A DNA stretch of 64,000 nucleotides from Sindora glabra (GCA_020226215.1 CM035234.1:51773275-51837274); one strand, 5' to 3'. Shown: positions 14,892 through 27,517, numbered from the stretch's first letter. Program-made: numbers and translations. The notes: generated by a model from the sequence alone, not told the origin.

Positions 14892-15166
14892 ATATCATCT
14901 TTACACTTGAACTTTGAAACAATGAAGTTACTAACACGTAGCTAGTTATAAAATATAATGCCGCATTGCCGCTGATCTGAAACTTCAGGGAAGAATGTAG
15001 CCGCTTTCTTAGAATAATATTTTTCAGGTGGCTAGATTGCACGAAAAATCTAGGTTCATTGATTGTAATAAAGAAACTGAACTTTTATTAAATTTTTATG
15101 TTACTTAACTCGTTGCTAAATTCATTCAAAAGTCTTCCCTATAGTGGAAATTGGTGACTAAAACTA

Positions 15167-16272
15167 GCATACGTTTGGAATAGGTGAAAGTGCGGGGTGA
15201 AATTATTGAGGTGAAATCAGGGGTAACACTACGAATTTCACTTGTTTGATTGTGGATGAAAATGCAAGGGGACGAAATAAAATTTTCAAAATTTGGTGAG
15301 CCTAGGCGAAATTCTCCCCCTCCCCAATCCAATTTGGAGTGAAATCACGGTGAAAAAAAAAAATTCGAAACCCAATTTTCACATTCTGCCCCTTCCCCGT
15401 ACAATAGATTCACCCTCCTCTCTGACATGCTCTGCCGTCTGCTGCTTTTATGCTTGCTTTTTTGAAATTGTTCCCCCTCCCGAGTTACCATTTCAGTTTT
15501 GCTTTTTTGTAATTTTATAATTTATTAATTTATTACTGTTATTCGTATTTTATTATTATTATTATTATTAACTAATCTGCATGATTGTCCAGCGTTATCC
15601 AAAGCCAACTTGCAATATTAATATTTTTAATGTAATAGACGTAAAAAATATTATCAAAATTTTTTAAGTTACAAGATGAGGAATAACCATAAAATAGTAT
15701 CAAAGTTTCATATTTTAAATGTAATTCACAATAAAAATGAAAAATGATTAGTATTATAAAAAATATTTTATTTAATTATGAAATTAATATTTGAAATAAA
15801 AAATAAATTTTAAAAATAATTAAAAATTAAAAAAATAAGATGTGAAATTAAAAAAATTCATTTTTACAAAAGATAAATATAAAATTATAGTGCAAATTTT
15901 TAAATATTTATTAATTTATTAAATTTAAAATTATAAATATAAATATGTAAATAATAAGATAAATATTTTGACATAAATTAATTTATCCGTATATTATTTT
16001 TATTTAATTTTATTAAATAAAATTATAACTATTTCACCATATTATAATAAAAAGATATTTTGATCATTTTACTTAATTATATCTTCTCCCTCTCCTATTT
16101 TCACCAATTCCAAACAAAGAAAATTTATTTCATTCTTATTTACTTCCCTCCCATTTTCATTCATTTCAAACACCTCAAGGTAAATTCTTTTCACTTTCAA
16201 TTTTTTTCTCCTCTATTTCCTTTCACTCTCCAATTATTACTCCTTCCATTTTCACCTCTATCCAAATAAACC
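15167..16272. mobile_element. possible MITE with imperfect terminal inverted repeats
   Basis: The left end GCATACGTTTGGAATAGGTG and the reverse complement of the right end, GGTTTATTTGGATAGAGGTG, are similar. Both ends continue into G/A-rich (left) and C/T-rich (right) flanks that could pair over about 60 bases. CTA lies outside each end (15164-15166, 16273-16275), which would fit a 3-bp PIF/Harbinger-type duplication. The 1.1-kb interior is AT-rich and holds no transposase. Family assignment is uncertain. Confidence 0.45.
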
Positions 16273-16734
16273 CTAGAGGTTTTTGTGTCACATTTGGGTG
16301 CTTCTCACATATTCCACTACCAAAAATGCTAAGCTTAAATCCAGGTTGGATGGGGATTTGCTAAATCCTCTAATAGGAAGGGTGTAAGGTGGAGAGGAAT
16401 CCAATTTTTTCTGTTATAGAGCGACAATGAGAGGGTAAGAGTAATTTTGTGAGTTCCACTGTCTACATTCCTACCCACACTCTCTCATACACTATAGTGG
16501 GGCTTGAATTCTGAATTTCACTGTAATTTTGTACTCCACTGCTCCATGAGCAGAGGCAAGGCATCCTAATGCTTTGAGGCACTTTAATATGAAAATTTCG
16601 CTACACTTTTCAACTTTTCTGTAGGAAATTCATGTATAGCCTTCGAAAATTAAAAATATTTTCATCAGAGTTTTTAATAAATTATTTTTTATCCTCTCCA
16701 ATAGATTTTCTTTATCTTGCCATCATGGCAGGGC

Positions 16735-16856
16735 ATGGGTGGTGAGACGTGGGGTATTACTACTACTTACATTTGTCAAAAAAGAATTTGGGAGAGCGTG
16801 GGTGGTGAGTCATGGCAGTATCGCTGCTCTTCACATTTGTCAAAAAAGAATTTGGA
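16735..16856 (+). repeat. 64-bp tandem duplication
   Basis: Two adjacent copies share GTGGGTGGTGAG at the start and ACATTTGTCAAAAAAGAATT at the end, with period about 64 bp. The middles differ. An open frame crosses both copies but has no recognisable product. Confidence 0.7.
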
Positions 16857-17062
16857 TCTCCTCCGTAAAAATTAAAAAAATTAAGGGAATAATTTTAAAA
16901 AAGAGAAAAATATTAAAAAAATTGTATTAATATGGTGAATTTCAAATAAAAATTGTGGGCTTTATAAAATAGAAGATTATATTTTTATCTTATATAAATT
17001 TAAAGAAATAAAAAAAGGAAATAGGGAATTTAGATCCACAAAAATTGAGATAGCTAGTTTTT

Positions 17063-17290
17063 AAGTGTCGGTATCAGCTCTTCTCCAGGGTTTAAGTACC
17101 ATTTTACTGTTTTTCGCGAAACTTATTTTCGTTTTACCATCGTTTGAAAACTTATTACCAAAATACGCACGGTGGGGGGAGGCGCCATTTGGAATGGCGC
17201 CCAGGGGGGGCAGACGCCACCCAGGATGGTGCCCCTGGGTGCTTTGAGGGCGCCATTCAAGGTGGCGCCCTCGGTCCTCATTTTCTACAA
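17063..17290 (+). repeat. isolated MULE terminal inverted repeat
   Basis: Same orientation and layout as the left terminus at 18058-18285. It carries AAGTACC, a TTCGTTTTACCATCGTTTG stretch and AAAATACGCAC, then a GC-rich block with GGCGCCATTT palindromes (17181-17270), ending CCTCATTTTCTA. It also matches the reverse complement of the right terminus at 27740-28032. No partner in opposite orientation lies between it and 18058, so it is either a remnant of a second element or a duplicated terminus. Open frames over this GC-rich block on both strands are artefacts. Confidence 0.75.
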
Positions 17291-18057
17291 TTTTTTCTTT
17301 AAAAATAATTAATTTTGATATAATTCCAAAATAAAATTTTTTAAAATAAATAATATATGATTGTGACTTAAAATAAGTTTTTAAAAATAAATTACTCATT
17401 TCATAATTATATTTGATGTTATAAAAAAATATGTTAACTTCACTTTGATATTTAATACATAAATTTATTATAGGAATTAAATAAGAAAGTAGTTAATGAT
17501 AATAATATAATTAATAAAAATAATAAATATTTACTAAATAATTAAATATTATTAAAAATATATAGGATCAATAAAGAATAATTATGTAATTTATATTAAT
17601 GTCTCTCAAAATTTGATCAAATGACACTTAATATTTATCAATTTTTGGAATTATAAACTTCCAACGTTCGAAATTATATTATTACAAGTAATTATTTAAT
17701 ACATTATTACACATAAGCAAATTTATTGAATTATTCAATAATATTCTTTATATACGAAGTTGAAGTTTGTTAAAAATGAAAAGAAATATAACAAAAGAAA
17801 TATAACAAAATAAATATATTTTTTTATTTTGTATTTATTCCAATAATATTCTTGCTACTTTGTATTTATTTCAATAAAATTATTTTTATTTTGTAACAAA
17901 GTAAATACGAAATGACGAGGTTGAAGATAACTAAAAATTAAAAAAAATGTGGTTATTTCGTTGCAATAATCTTTTCATTTTGTAATGAAATTAAAATTGT
18001 AACATGAATTAATTCTTTTTTATTTCGTCACAATGATAAAATATTTTGGCAATGAGA
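17291..18057. other. AT-rich spacer between two TIR copies
   Basis: No coding and no clear repeat was found. Because the 17.06-17.29 kb terminus points into it, it may be the subterminal part of an older related element. Confidence 0.4.
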
Positions 18058-18285
18058 GGCAAAAGTACCGATTAACTGTTTTTTAAGAAATTATTATTCG
18101 GTTTATCATTCCTTCGAAATATTTTATAAAAATATGCACAGAAAATATGCACAGTGGTGGAAAGACGCCAAATGGCGTGTCGAAGGACGCCAGACGAAAT
18201 GGCGTCGTTGGCGCTTAAGGGAAGGGACGCCAGGCGATATGGCGCCTTTGGCCTACGGCATCCTCGCTCCTCATTTCTAAGTTAA
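18058..18285 (+). repeat. left terminal inverted repeat of the MULE
   Basis: AT-rich outer part (18058-18150) followed by a GC-rich block (18168-18260) with several palindromes of the form GACGCCAAATGGCGT. It ends CTCCTCATTTCTA like the isolated copy at 17290. It is inverted relative to 27733-28032. Confidence 0.8.
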
Positions 18286-18849
18286 TTAGCCGGTGACCAT
18301 GTCTACTGTGAATCCAAAAGACTTGAATTTTGGTATTGTACATGGCCAGCATTCCCATCTACGTTGATAATTGTGCTACGTATTTTTATTCTTAAATGTT
18401 TGGTGTACTCTCCTCATAACGTATTGAATAAACACAGCATTTAATGTCATTTACAAGGATGATGGTTATTTATCCTTTAAATATTATAATTAATATTATT
18501 ATTTTTTTTATATTTATTATAATTATTTATTCCTTTCTTCACTAATAATATTAAAATAAATAATGATAAAAAAATTTTAATTAAAAAATAATATATATTT
18601 CATATTATGAAGATAAAATTTATTAATTGATTTTAATATTATTTATTTATTTTAACATGGTAATTAAATAAAAGAGTAGACAATTATAACAATTGTGAAA
18701 GTAATAAATTAATAATGTTAGTTATTATATTTGGGAGATGTAATTATCATCATTTTTTTAAAAAAATTAAATATTATAATAATTTTAAAGTTTATTATTA
18801 AAGATATAAGTACCTACGTAAGCAGATAAAAATGTCGTAATAATCAAAA
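18286..18849. other. AT-rich 3' flank of the PMD gene
   Basis: Lies between the left TIR and the end of the PMD coding frame. No open frame of note. By position it should hold the PMD 3' UTR and polyadenylation signals, but none can be assigned. Confidence 0.4.
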
Positions 18850-21393
18850 TCATCCTAAATGTTGATATTTGCTAATAAAGTAGTAAGATAGATGTACATA
18901 AGTATACAATAAACATGAAGAAGGAAGCAAATGTCTACGTAAGTGATGTCCAGTCCCACATCCAGGATCGGTAATGTGGCGGTCATATCTACTAACCTTC
19001 CGTGCAGGCTCGGAAGTCACATTTCCGGTGTCTGTGTCTCCTCTACCTCCAGCTCCCGCTCTGCCTCTGCCCCTGGCTCTTGCTCTGCCTCCACCTCTAC
19101 CTCTATCTACAAGCTCTGAGTCATCTGTCATCATGCCACCATGTGCTAATCCCTGATCCTAAGTATGCGAATCAAATGCAGGATGATATGGCTTTGATGG
19201 ACCAGCATCACCGGAAGGAAAGACATAGAATGAAGATGAAACTCCTGGTATATGTGGAAATGCCTGGAATGAGGATGGAACACCAGGAGGAAACTGGTAC
19301 ATCTGGGATGACAACGGACCATATAGTGCAGCCGGGAACATGGTGGAGGATGAAGGATCATCAAGTGCAGTAAGGTACACATGAGATGAGGTAGTAATAT
19401 CAGGCATCATCATCATGGTCTCCTAGGCAGTCGATGGTGGAATCTGCTGCACTGTCGAAGCGGACGAAACATCAGCTTGCGACGTATGTCGTGGAGCAGT
19501 GCGACGTCATCGACGAGAGCAAGGCTGATCATGGTCACCCTCCGCAGGGTCTGGGATATGATGCGCATGAGGAGCTGGCTCCGCATGTGAGTCAATAATC
19601 ACATGATCAACCTCCTAAATGGCATGAAGGATGGAGTCCGTCGCTGATCTAAGTACATCGAAGGTGAACATAGCTTGCCCCTCAGGTGTAGTGAAGTCCT
19701 ATAGTGTGGACACCTCATCTACCTGTGCAAATTTTTGACATTAAAGTTAGTTACAATACTAATGCATTTAAAGAAAATCAGACACAGAAAACTAGCACGC
19801 AGTATTATCACAAGGTCTAGCGCTTCCCCAATGGGCGTAATACATCGCCTGGTGACCCGTCTGTACCATGTCATGTAATCGGATCGTGGGCCTAGAACTA
19901 AGCGTGTGGTCGGCTCGACGATAGCGCACAAGTCTCGCCGGATATCCTAGAGTGCAATATACGGCTAATGGTAGATGTGCCACTCCTCATCATGCCGACC
20001 GAACAAGTGAAGGCAATGGACCTCCGCCACCTGCTTCGGTGGCTCTGGAATAGCCTGGCATAGTCCAAACTGCCGCAAAACCCTATCAGTTGGTGCCACT
20101 CGATAATCTAAAAGTGAATGAGCGGCACCACTGCTGTCCACGTGTCACTCCCGTCAAAACAGTACTGAGGCAGTGATGCGGTGACCTCCTCAGTGTACGG
20201 GATCTAGGCGATCTGAAGTTGCAAATTTATTTTGTCATTTAAATGAGATAATGAAATGGACAAAGCCCTGAAATAAAAATATCCATTATCCCCTACATAC
20301 CTGGTCGAGTCGAAGACGGTCCAGCACGTATCTGTAATAGGGTAGGCTGTATGCCGGACTATCCTGGAACGTCTTCTAATAGTGCCACCTACCAAGTACA
20401 ATAACTAAGTTAAACAACTTCAAAGTAAACTTAATTATAAGTGAAAGTTGAAACATTTTCTAACCTGCGGGCTAGGGGCCAATCCCTGCATCCCCCTCTA
20501 GTATGTCTGAAATAGTAATTGCGAGGGCGATAGTGGGAAATCTATCCCATGCTCAGAGCTGCAATAATAGGCAACACCCTCCTATCTCCCTGTAATCTGG
20601 AGCGGTGGCCTTACAGAGCTCTTTGTACAGATAGGCCAGACAAGCAGATCCCCAATTGTACGTCCCAGCCTCATGTAAGTGTCCGAGCAAGGGTAAGTGC
20701 ATAAAGTGGACATATGTGCCGGAATGGTCTGGAAATAATGTCCCACCAATAAGACGTAAAATCTAAGCCCGGGTGAATCTCTGCACTGTCACCTCATCCG
20801 CATCATCTGGAAGATGAGTGAAATGCCTCTCCAACCAACTCATCCTCAGTCGCCCCCCTCTGATGACATTCTCGTCCACCGGTAACTGGAGTCCCAAATA
20901 CTCCTCTATCAGGGCTCCCCATCCCCACACAGTAGGCCCCGTCACTACTCGACCGTCAATGGGTAGGCTGAGTTGAAAAGCAACATCTTGTAGGGTAATA
21001 GTAGTCTCTCCCTGCGGCATGTGAAAGGTGTGTGTCTCCAGCCTCCACCTCTCTACAAAAGCACTGATCAACTGATGGTCGATCAGCACAAACTCGCACA
21101 TCGCCAAACCGTAAAAACCTGCTTCTCGTAAAAAGGGGACAATCAACTCCGGCGGCTGCTGGTGATGGTAGTGATGAGCTCGTCGAATCTTGAGCACACG
21201 GTCGGGCTGCAAAAGAAAAAAAATCACTAATTATCACGTATGACAATTCAGAAACGGTTTAACCAAGTTTATTAAGATCTAACTATTTCCATACATGACC
21301 TGCCCAAATCGACTAAGATATGTGTGAAGCCTGAGCCGTCAGCAGTGAAGGATCCCGTGGTCCAAGATCAACGCGTTGGGATGTGGATGCCAT
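18850..21393 (-). pseudogene. plant mobile domain (PMD) protein pseudogene of the MULE
   Basis: Reads as a PMD (aminotransferase-like plant mobile domain) protein, the family of Arabidopsis MAIN/MAIL1. Exon 1 starts ATG at 21393 (MASTSQ...). Exon 2 (from 21206) carries the core, with LREAGFYGL, LISAFVERWR, FHMPQGETTITLQDV and LPIDGRVVTG. Exon 3 is 20301-20388 (family-typical SPAYSLPYYRYVLDRLR). Exon 4 starts 20212 (TEEVTASLPQYC, YMTWYRRVTRR). The C-terminal exon from 19722 is Pro/Ser-rich and ends in a Gly/Arg-rich tail (RGRGGGRARARGRG). GT-AG introns: 21207-21294, 20389-20464, 20213-20300; the next (about 19723-19795) has an uncertain donor. In-frame stops: TAG at 21313, 20763, 20472, 20376, 20204, 20108, 19965, 19947, 19699, 19615, 19423, 19159; TGA at 20553, 19507. 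A frameshift lies near 20090, and the exon 2/3 phase is imperfect. It is not functional as it stands. Confidence 0.85.
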
Positions 21394-21683
21394 CTGCCTA
21401 GACAAGAATTGCATTAGAATGGAGTTTAAACACACATTAAGTTAACAGACTTATGCAATTTAAGTACAAAGATCAACACAAGAATTTATATGCACTTGGA
21501 TGATTAACTGATGGTTTGTTCACACTACTAGTAATGGGGTAACATTTATATACATAATGACGTGCAATTTTACAACCATAAAAAAGGGCCTTCCTCCCCA
21601 TAAAAAAAAACATCATTGACCGTTACACTTATGACATTGGTTAACATACTTTATAACTATGGTGCGAAAGTAAATAATCAAAA
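21394..21683. other. spacer between transposase and PMD genes
   Basis: About 290 bp separating the end of the transposase frame from the PMD start codon, both on the minus strand. A separate PMD promoter would have to lie here or inside the transposase. No convincing TATA box was identified. Confidence 0.4.
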
Positions 21684-24467
21684 TCAACGTGAAGAAGGGC
21701 CTTCCTCCCCATATAGCAGTGGACAGCGCCTACGATTATGTCCTTCCATCTTACAATGACCGCATTTTTGCTTGGCACCGCTCTCTTGAGGCCAATCCAT
21801 CTCATTTCTGATCCGGGTCGACTTTGGTCGTCCCTTTGCACACAATCTTCCATAATTTGGAACTAGGACAGGAAATAGTGGTAGGTTATTCCATGCGACC
21901 ATTCCCCGATAGGCCACCACTCAGATTTGTAGCAATTGAGTAGTGTGTCAAGCCTGTATACAACATTGACATATGGTTCCCACAATATGTTGATTAAGGC
22001 ACAGGCAGCAATAATATGAGCGCAAGGATACCTATAAGCTTGGAATTGCCCACATTCACATTGCCCTTTATCTAATAACACTTGAACGACCTTTCCACAC
22101 GATCCCCTAGCCATATTAGGACCCTCCACCACCTCAAACCTAGTTCCTTGTCTATTATAAGCAGGAACATGGTAAGAAGAAGCACGTGACTGGATAGTCG
22201 CAAGCTCCTATCTGAATCTGCTTGCGTATGTGTGACCTTGTTGTAGTTCAGCATGTGCTTCTTTTACCCTTTCCACAAAGTACTTGACACATCTATAGTA
22301 TGTTTGTTGAACAAGGCCTGTGATTGGTAGCTTCCTTAATCTTTTGAAGAGGCCATTGATGCACTCTACTATGTTAGTCGTCATATGACCATATCTTCTG
22401 CCTTCGTCATAAGCAAGCATCCACTTCTCCATCGGAATAGCGCTCAACTTCTTGTGGATCTCCTCATTGACTTTGCTAAGGTTGTCCAGTCTCTCCATGG
22501 CCTTTTCCCAACTGGGCTCATATGCTGAACAGAAGGAGATAAATAAGTTAACCGGGTTGAACTACCAGATACACAAATTTATAAATGAAAGGTTTAACAA
22601 AGAAATTATGCTATAAGGCATACCAATCTTAAGAACAGCTTTCTTGACATTGTCATCCTTGCATTGCTTGTGAACGTTGCTGGCAATATGTCTGATATAG
22701 TACCGGTGAAAAGCATGAGGAGGCTGTCGTCCTAGGCCTTCGGTGGCTACAACATCTTTTATAGCTCGGTGTCGATCTGATATCAGGCATATTCCTTGCT
22801 GGTTCGTAACATTTACCCGCAGTAATGCTAAAAATTAACTCCAATTTTCGTAGTTCTCCCTGTCAACAATGGCAAAGGCAAGAGGAATGGGACATTTATT
22901 ATCGTCCTGGACTGCAGCAATCAGTAGCACGCCTCTGTACCTGCCATACAGATGCGTTCCATCAACTTGTATGAATTGCTTGCAGTAGGAAAATGTGGCA
23001 ATGCATGGCTTGAAAGCCCAGAAAACTTGGTTGAAAACATGTTTCTGTGGATCAACACAATTGTCAACTGTAACGAATTCTTCTGACTCTAACTTGAACA
23101 GAGCTTGGTCACAGTAGCCTAAAATGTCTAACCATTTGGGGAGCACTTCATATGATTTATCCCAATCACCGTACACCTTGACAATTGCCTTTTGTTTTGC
23201 CTTCCATGCCTTCCTGTACGAAATCTTATACCCATACATGCCTTCCACCCTCTCTTGTATAAGCGAGATTGGAACATCTTGCTTCACTTTAATCATCTCC
23301 AGTATCAAGGAACTAATATACTCGGAGTCAAGAGACTTGTGATCCTGTGTCAAACTGGCATTAACACATGTGTGAGGCCCTGAAAATCTAGTTATTGTCC
23401 AAGTGTTAGAATTCTTCAAATTGGTCGCTTTGAGATGGAATCTGCATTCGTCCCCGTAATTATCACACTTCACGCTCAATCTTCTGGTATCCGACTCCTC
23501 CACGTAATAACTGTGGTGCCTTCTGATGTGGTAATGCTTGGTTGCAGCAATTAATGCCTCCTTGCAATCAAACTCTTGTCCAACCTGTAAGTCCTCCATT
23601 TCATAATCATAGCTTGGTTTCATTATTTTCGAAAATTCATTAGGATTCCTTATTGCATCCTAATCAATGTGAGAGAAGACAGCAGCTTGAGGGACACCAC
23701 ACGATGTCTGTGCAGCATTGTCACTCCTCACTCGCCGCGTTGCAACACTGTCTCCATGTGTAGTGGCACATTCTTCGTCATCGGTGTCACGATCATCATC
23801 GCTACTGCAAGATACCTCATCATTCTCAAAACCAGACTCAAGGTGGGCATCCATAAATTTAGGATCAGTAGATTCTTTCTCTACGACCGGTAAGGCACTT
23901 GTTGAACCCATCATGGTATGTGATATATTTCTCGGGAAAACACCTGCAACAGATGAGTCCAATGCAGGAGTATAACTATCAGAAATGTGGAACTCGGTTC
24001 CGCCCATGTAAGGAAGGCCTTCCCGCACCATCGAACAACTAGTACTGACATTAGCCGTTGAAACCATAGGTGATCTAGTTGCTGGAACTCTTTCTTGCGA
24101 ACCCAAGTTGGCAGCGTGCGGTTCGGATGTGATCACCTCCGTGTACAACTCCATTGCTGTCATCGTCGGATGTTGTTCATAACTTGCTATAGCACATACC
24201 AAGTCTTCATCGTCGTCCAATTTGTATGCCATATATTGAGCTTCTGTTTGATGCTATGGAAACCTGTAAATAATTTTCCCCACAGCTTGATCTCCGTGAA
24301 GCTTCAGTCGAGCATGAATTCTCTCCCGCAAAACATCCATAGTGCTGCATCCTCTTAATTTCAATACCTTTGAGGGAGGTCGTACATTACCCCCATTAAT
24401 CCCTCAATAATTGTACCATTTGAATATATAAAAGCAATTAAACTTTTCTTTATCTTCTTACTTTTAG
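21684..24467 (-). pseudogene. MuDR-type transposase pseudogene
   Basis: Cut-and-paste DNA transposase. In order: a PB1-like N-terminal segment (NGTIIEG near 24420, KVLKLRGCS, VGKIIYRFP, DDDED near 24215); an acidic Ser/Asp linker (SSDDDRDTDDEE); the MuDR DNA-binding region (LQVGQEFDCKEALIAATKH); and the MULE DDE core with first Asp in FIQVDGTHLYGRYRG, second in CLISDRHRAI and the Glu in NIVECINGLFKR. Then come a SWIM finger (CECG...PCAHIIAAC) and a CCHC knuckle (CGHCKMEGHNRRRC). One GT-AG intron, 22525-22623, restores phase. A plausible first acceptor lies at 24468. Internal stops: TAG 24254, TAG 23660, TAA 22835, TAG 22208. Frameshifts lie near 24385 and near 21890, between the SWIM finger and the knuckle. 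Catalytic residues are intact, so loss of function comes from stops and shifts, not active-site decay. Confidence 0.9.
22525..22623 (-). other. transposase intron
   Basis: 99 bp with GTATGC donor and TTCTGTTCAG acceptor on the minus strand. Splicing joins ...KI to AYEPSWEKA in frame, between the second catalytic Asp and the catalytic Glu. Confidence 0.8.
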
Positions 24468-27400
24468 CTGCAAAACACTCACTGCATCCCCACAACTGAC
24501 AGATAATCTCATCTACAAATTTTGTTCTAAAAAATGAAAGTACTAGTATTTATTACTATAATTAAAAATGAACGGAATGAATTACTATTTTGCAAGATAT
24601 TCTATTAATACTACATAATAATAGGATTATTTTTTCGGCCAACCAAATGTTATTTCTTTTCTAAAACTAATATAATATTTGGCTATATAATCTTATTTAT
24701 GGTTTAGTTTATCTTTTTCAATTGTCATTTTTTTTGTTATTAAGCACAAATTATACTAATTAAATTAGTTAATATTTTTAATACACTACATTTTTTATTT
24801 TTACGGTGTTTTTCTCCGTTCACACCTACTACCAAATAGCAACCAAAATTATGTACACATTATTGTTTGTATTTTTTTATTATTACAATCATGAATTATT
24901 TTTTACATTCACTGACTTCGTCTAATACTTATTTTGCAATACCTCCATATATATTTTAATGCTTCCTGAATAAACCTATGTATAGTATGATATTTTCAAA
25001 TACATTTATTATTCTTGCATTTATAATATCTACTATTTAAATAGAAAAAAGTTTAAATTTTCAATAACAATATCCTATTTTTTAAAGGCTTTTAGTTACA
25101 TTCACATATCCTAGAATTTTATTTTTAGTACCTCTCTTATGATATATTAAGATTTTACATGAAAAAATCTCTGAATATAACTTTCACCTAGATCCTAAGA
25201 CCTATATTAGGACACACTTCTTTATCTCATTTGTTGTTCTTTTAATAGCACAACCTATCACAGTATATATAAATTCCTAGAAAATTTTTATAAATCATAA
25301 CTTCACATTTTAAATCATAATTTCACATCATAAATCATAACAATCAATACAAAATAAAAAAACTTATATCATAATATTCTAAATAAATTTCTCTACCAAT
25401 ATAAAAAAAATTTCATTATGACTAATAAAAATTATAATATAAGTATAAAATTTATAAAAATACTAACCGGTAAGTATCAGGAGAAGCAAATAGAAAAAAG
25501 TCTCTACATGAAAGAAAAATTTGTTAGATAATTTAGTAACTTTAATCTCTAAGTAAAAGTTATTAGATATTATTGTATCAATCAAAAAATTATGCAAAAA
25601 ATACGCTAAATTAAATATATTTTGCAAAACAATATATTAAAGGAATAAAAACAACAATATATATAAAGTTTTATTGATGTATCATCAATTTAAATTACAC
25701 TTTGAATTTTTATATCAAGAAAATATTAATCAATTTTAAAAGATAATTAATTTTTATTCTTAAATACTTTTATTAAAACTAAAATATATAGTTAGTTATT
25801 TCAATAAGCGTTTTTCATAACATGAATTTTTGAAAAAAAGATATTTGATCATTAGAAATAATTTTATGTCAAAGAAAATGAAATTGTATTATATTAATAT
25901 TATTCAATATATTGCATTTCAACTTTTAATAGAATGATTGAAGAAATAGAGAAGAAAAAATTCAACAAAGTACATGAAATGAAGAATAAATTATGTACGA
26001 ACTATGAACCCTTTGAAAACTCTTAGTTGATGTATTTTAAATTTAAAATATAATATTTAAAAATTATCATCAAAAAAAATTTAAAAATGTTTATATAAAT
26101 AATATTTAATTTAATTACTAGCTATTTTTCTAAAAAATATAATATGAAATTATATATTTTTTATAATAAAAAGTATATTAAAGCTTTAATTTACTTAAAA
26201 TATTATAATAAATTAAAAAATTAAAACTTATTATGTTTATGTTAATTAATGATGTTGATGTTTTAAACCATAAATAATAAGAACAGATATAAAAAGATTA
26301 CAGAAAAGTAAATAAGAAATAAATTATACATACGGTACAAAGTAATAAGAAATTGATTGTATAATAAATTATTTAATTGAATGAATTATATAATTTATAT
26401 AAAATATATTTATAATCAAAAAATTGATATATCATAATGCTAAAAAATATTAGTGTATATGGCTTAAATACCATGAGTTAACAAAAAATAATAATAAAAT
26501 AGCACAATAAAAAAGATAAAGTAAATAGAAATACTGCATAACATATCAAGACTTTACACTAAATCCTCAATTAATATTTATCTATTTTAACATATATTAC
26601 TTTAGGATTAACTTAAAAATATTGATCAATAATATAATATATTCTCGTAATAATAAACATACAATAAAAATAATCTTATTTTTATGATGTCCTATATCCC
26701 AAATAATTTTATATTTTAAAAATATCTAGAAATTTTTTTTACCTAAAACGTATATTTTATTTTAAGACATTTTTCTTTATCCTCTTTGTTTTTCTTTTAA
26801 AATTACAAACTATCATAGATCATATAAATTTGTACAAATTTTTTCTAAATCCTAGATCATCATTTCACATCATAAATAATAATAATCAACATGAAATAAA
26901 AATTATAATATACATACAAAAATTATAAAAATACTAACCAGTAAAAATGATAAATTATCACAGATCATATAAATTTATACAAATTTTTTCTAAATCCTAG
27001 ATCATCATTTCACATCATAAATCATAATAATCAACATAAATTAAAAATTATAAACTAAATACAAAAATTATACAAATACTAACCAGTAAAAATTACAAAC
27101 TATCACAGATCACATAAATTTGTACAAATTTTTTCTAAATCCTAGATTATCATTTCACATCATAAATCATAATAATTAACATGAAATAAAAATTATAATA
27201 TACATACAGAAATTATAAAAATATTAACCAGTAAAAATTACAAACTATCACATATCATATAAATTTGTACAATTTTTTTTAAATCCTAAATCATCATTTC
27301 ACATCATAAATCATAATAATCAAAATAAAATAAAAATTATAATATAAATACAAAAATTATCAAAATATTAACCAGTAAAAATTATAAACTATCACAGATT

Positions 27401-27517
27401 ATAAAAATTTGTATAAATTTTTTTTAAACCCTAGATCATCATTTCACATCATAAATCATAATAATTAACTTAAAATAAAAAATATAACATAAATATATAA
27501 ATTATAAAAATACTAAC
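24468..27517 (-). other. inferred ~3-kb leader intron of the MULE transcript
   Basis: Very AT-rich and non-coding. On the minus strand it runs from a GTTAGTA donor at 27517 to a TTTTGCAG acceptor at 24468. It contains the 145-bp tandem array (26801-27519) and, near 25250-25470, one diverged extra unit. The intron is an inference from the flanking signals. Confidence 0.5.

Larger units (their letters stand above)
8703..14896 (+). mobile_element. LARD-like copia-type LTR element, non-coding interior
   Basis: A complete LTR retroelement footprint. Two direct LTRs (8708-9203, 14397-14891) are each flanked on the outside by a perfect 5-bp duplication, ATATC (8703-8707 and 14892-14896). A primer-binding-site-like sequence follows the 5' LTR and a purine tract precedes the 3' LTR, which fixes the plus orientation. 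The 5.2-kb interior is strongly AT-rich, and no gag, protease, integrase, reverse transcriptase or RNase H motif could be read in any frame. The absence of even fragmentary pol contrasts with the copia element at 39-46 kb, where decayed pol is still readable. It is therefore best described as a non-autonomous large retrotransposon derivative, although extreme decay cannot be excluded. Confidence 0.85.

Noticed and set aside
17061..17399. Open frames on both strands over the GC-rich block (also 27627-27869).
   Set aside because: They fall inside MULE terminal inverted repeats. Openness comes from GC-rich palindromes, and the products have no domain.
18974..19382. Overlapping open frames opposite and in alternate frames of the PMD C-terminal exon.
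   Set aside because: They are shadows of the Pro/Ser- and Gly/Arg-rich coding frame, which alone continues the PMD homology.
18850..24467. TAG read as a sense codon (amber recoding) in the MULE genes.
   Set aside because: The frames also contain TGA and TAA stops and about three frameshifts, and plant nuclear codes do not reassign TAG. Deamination explains the bias more simply.
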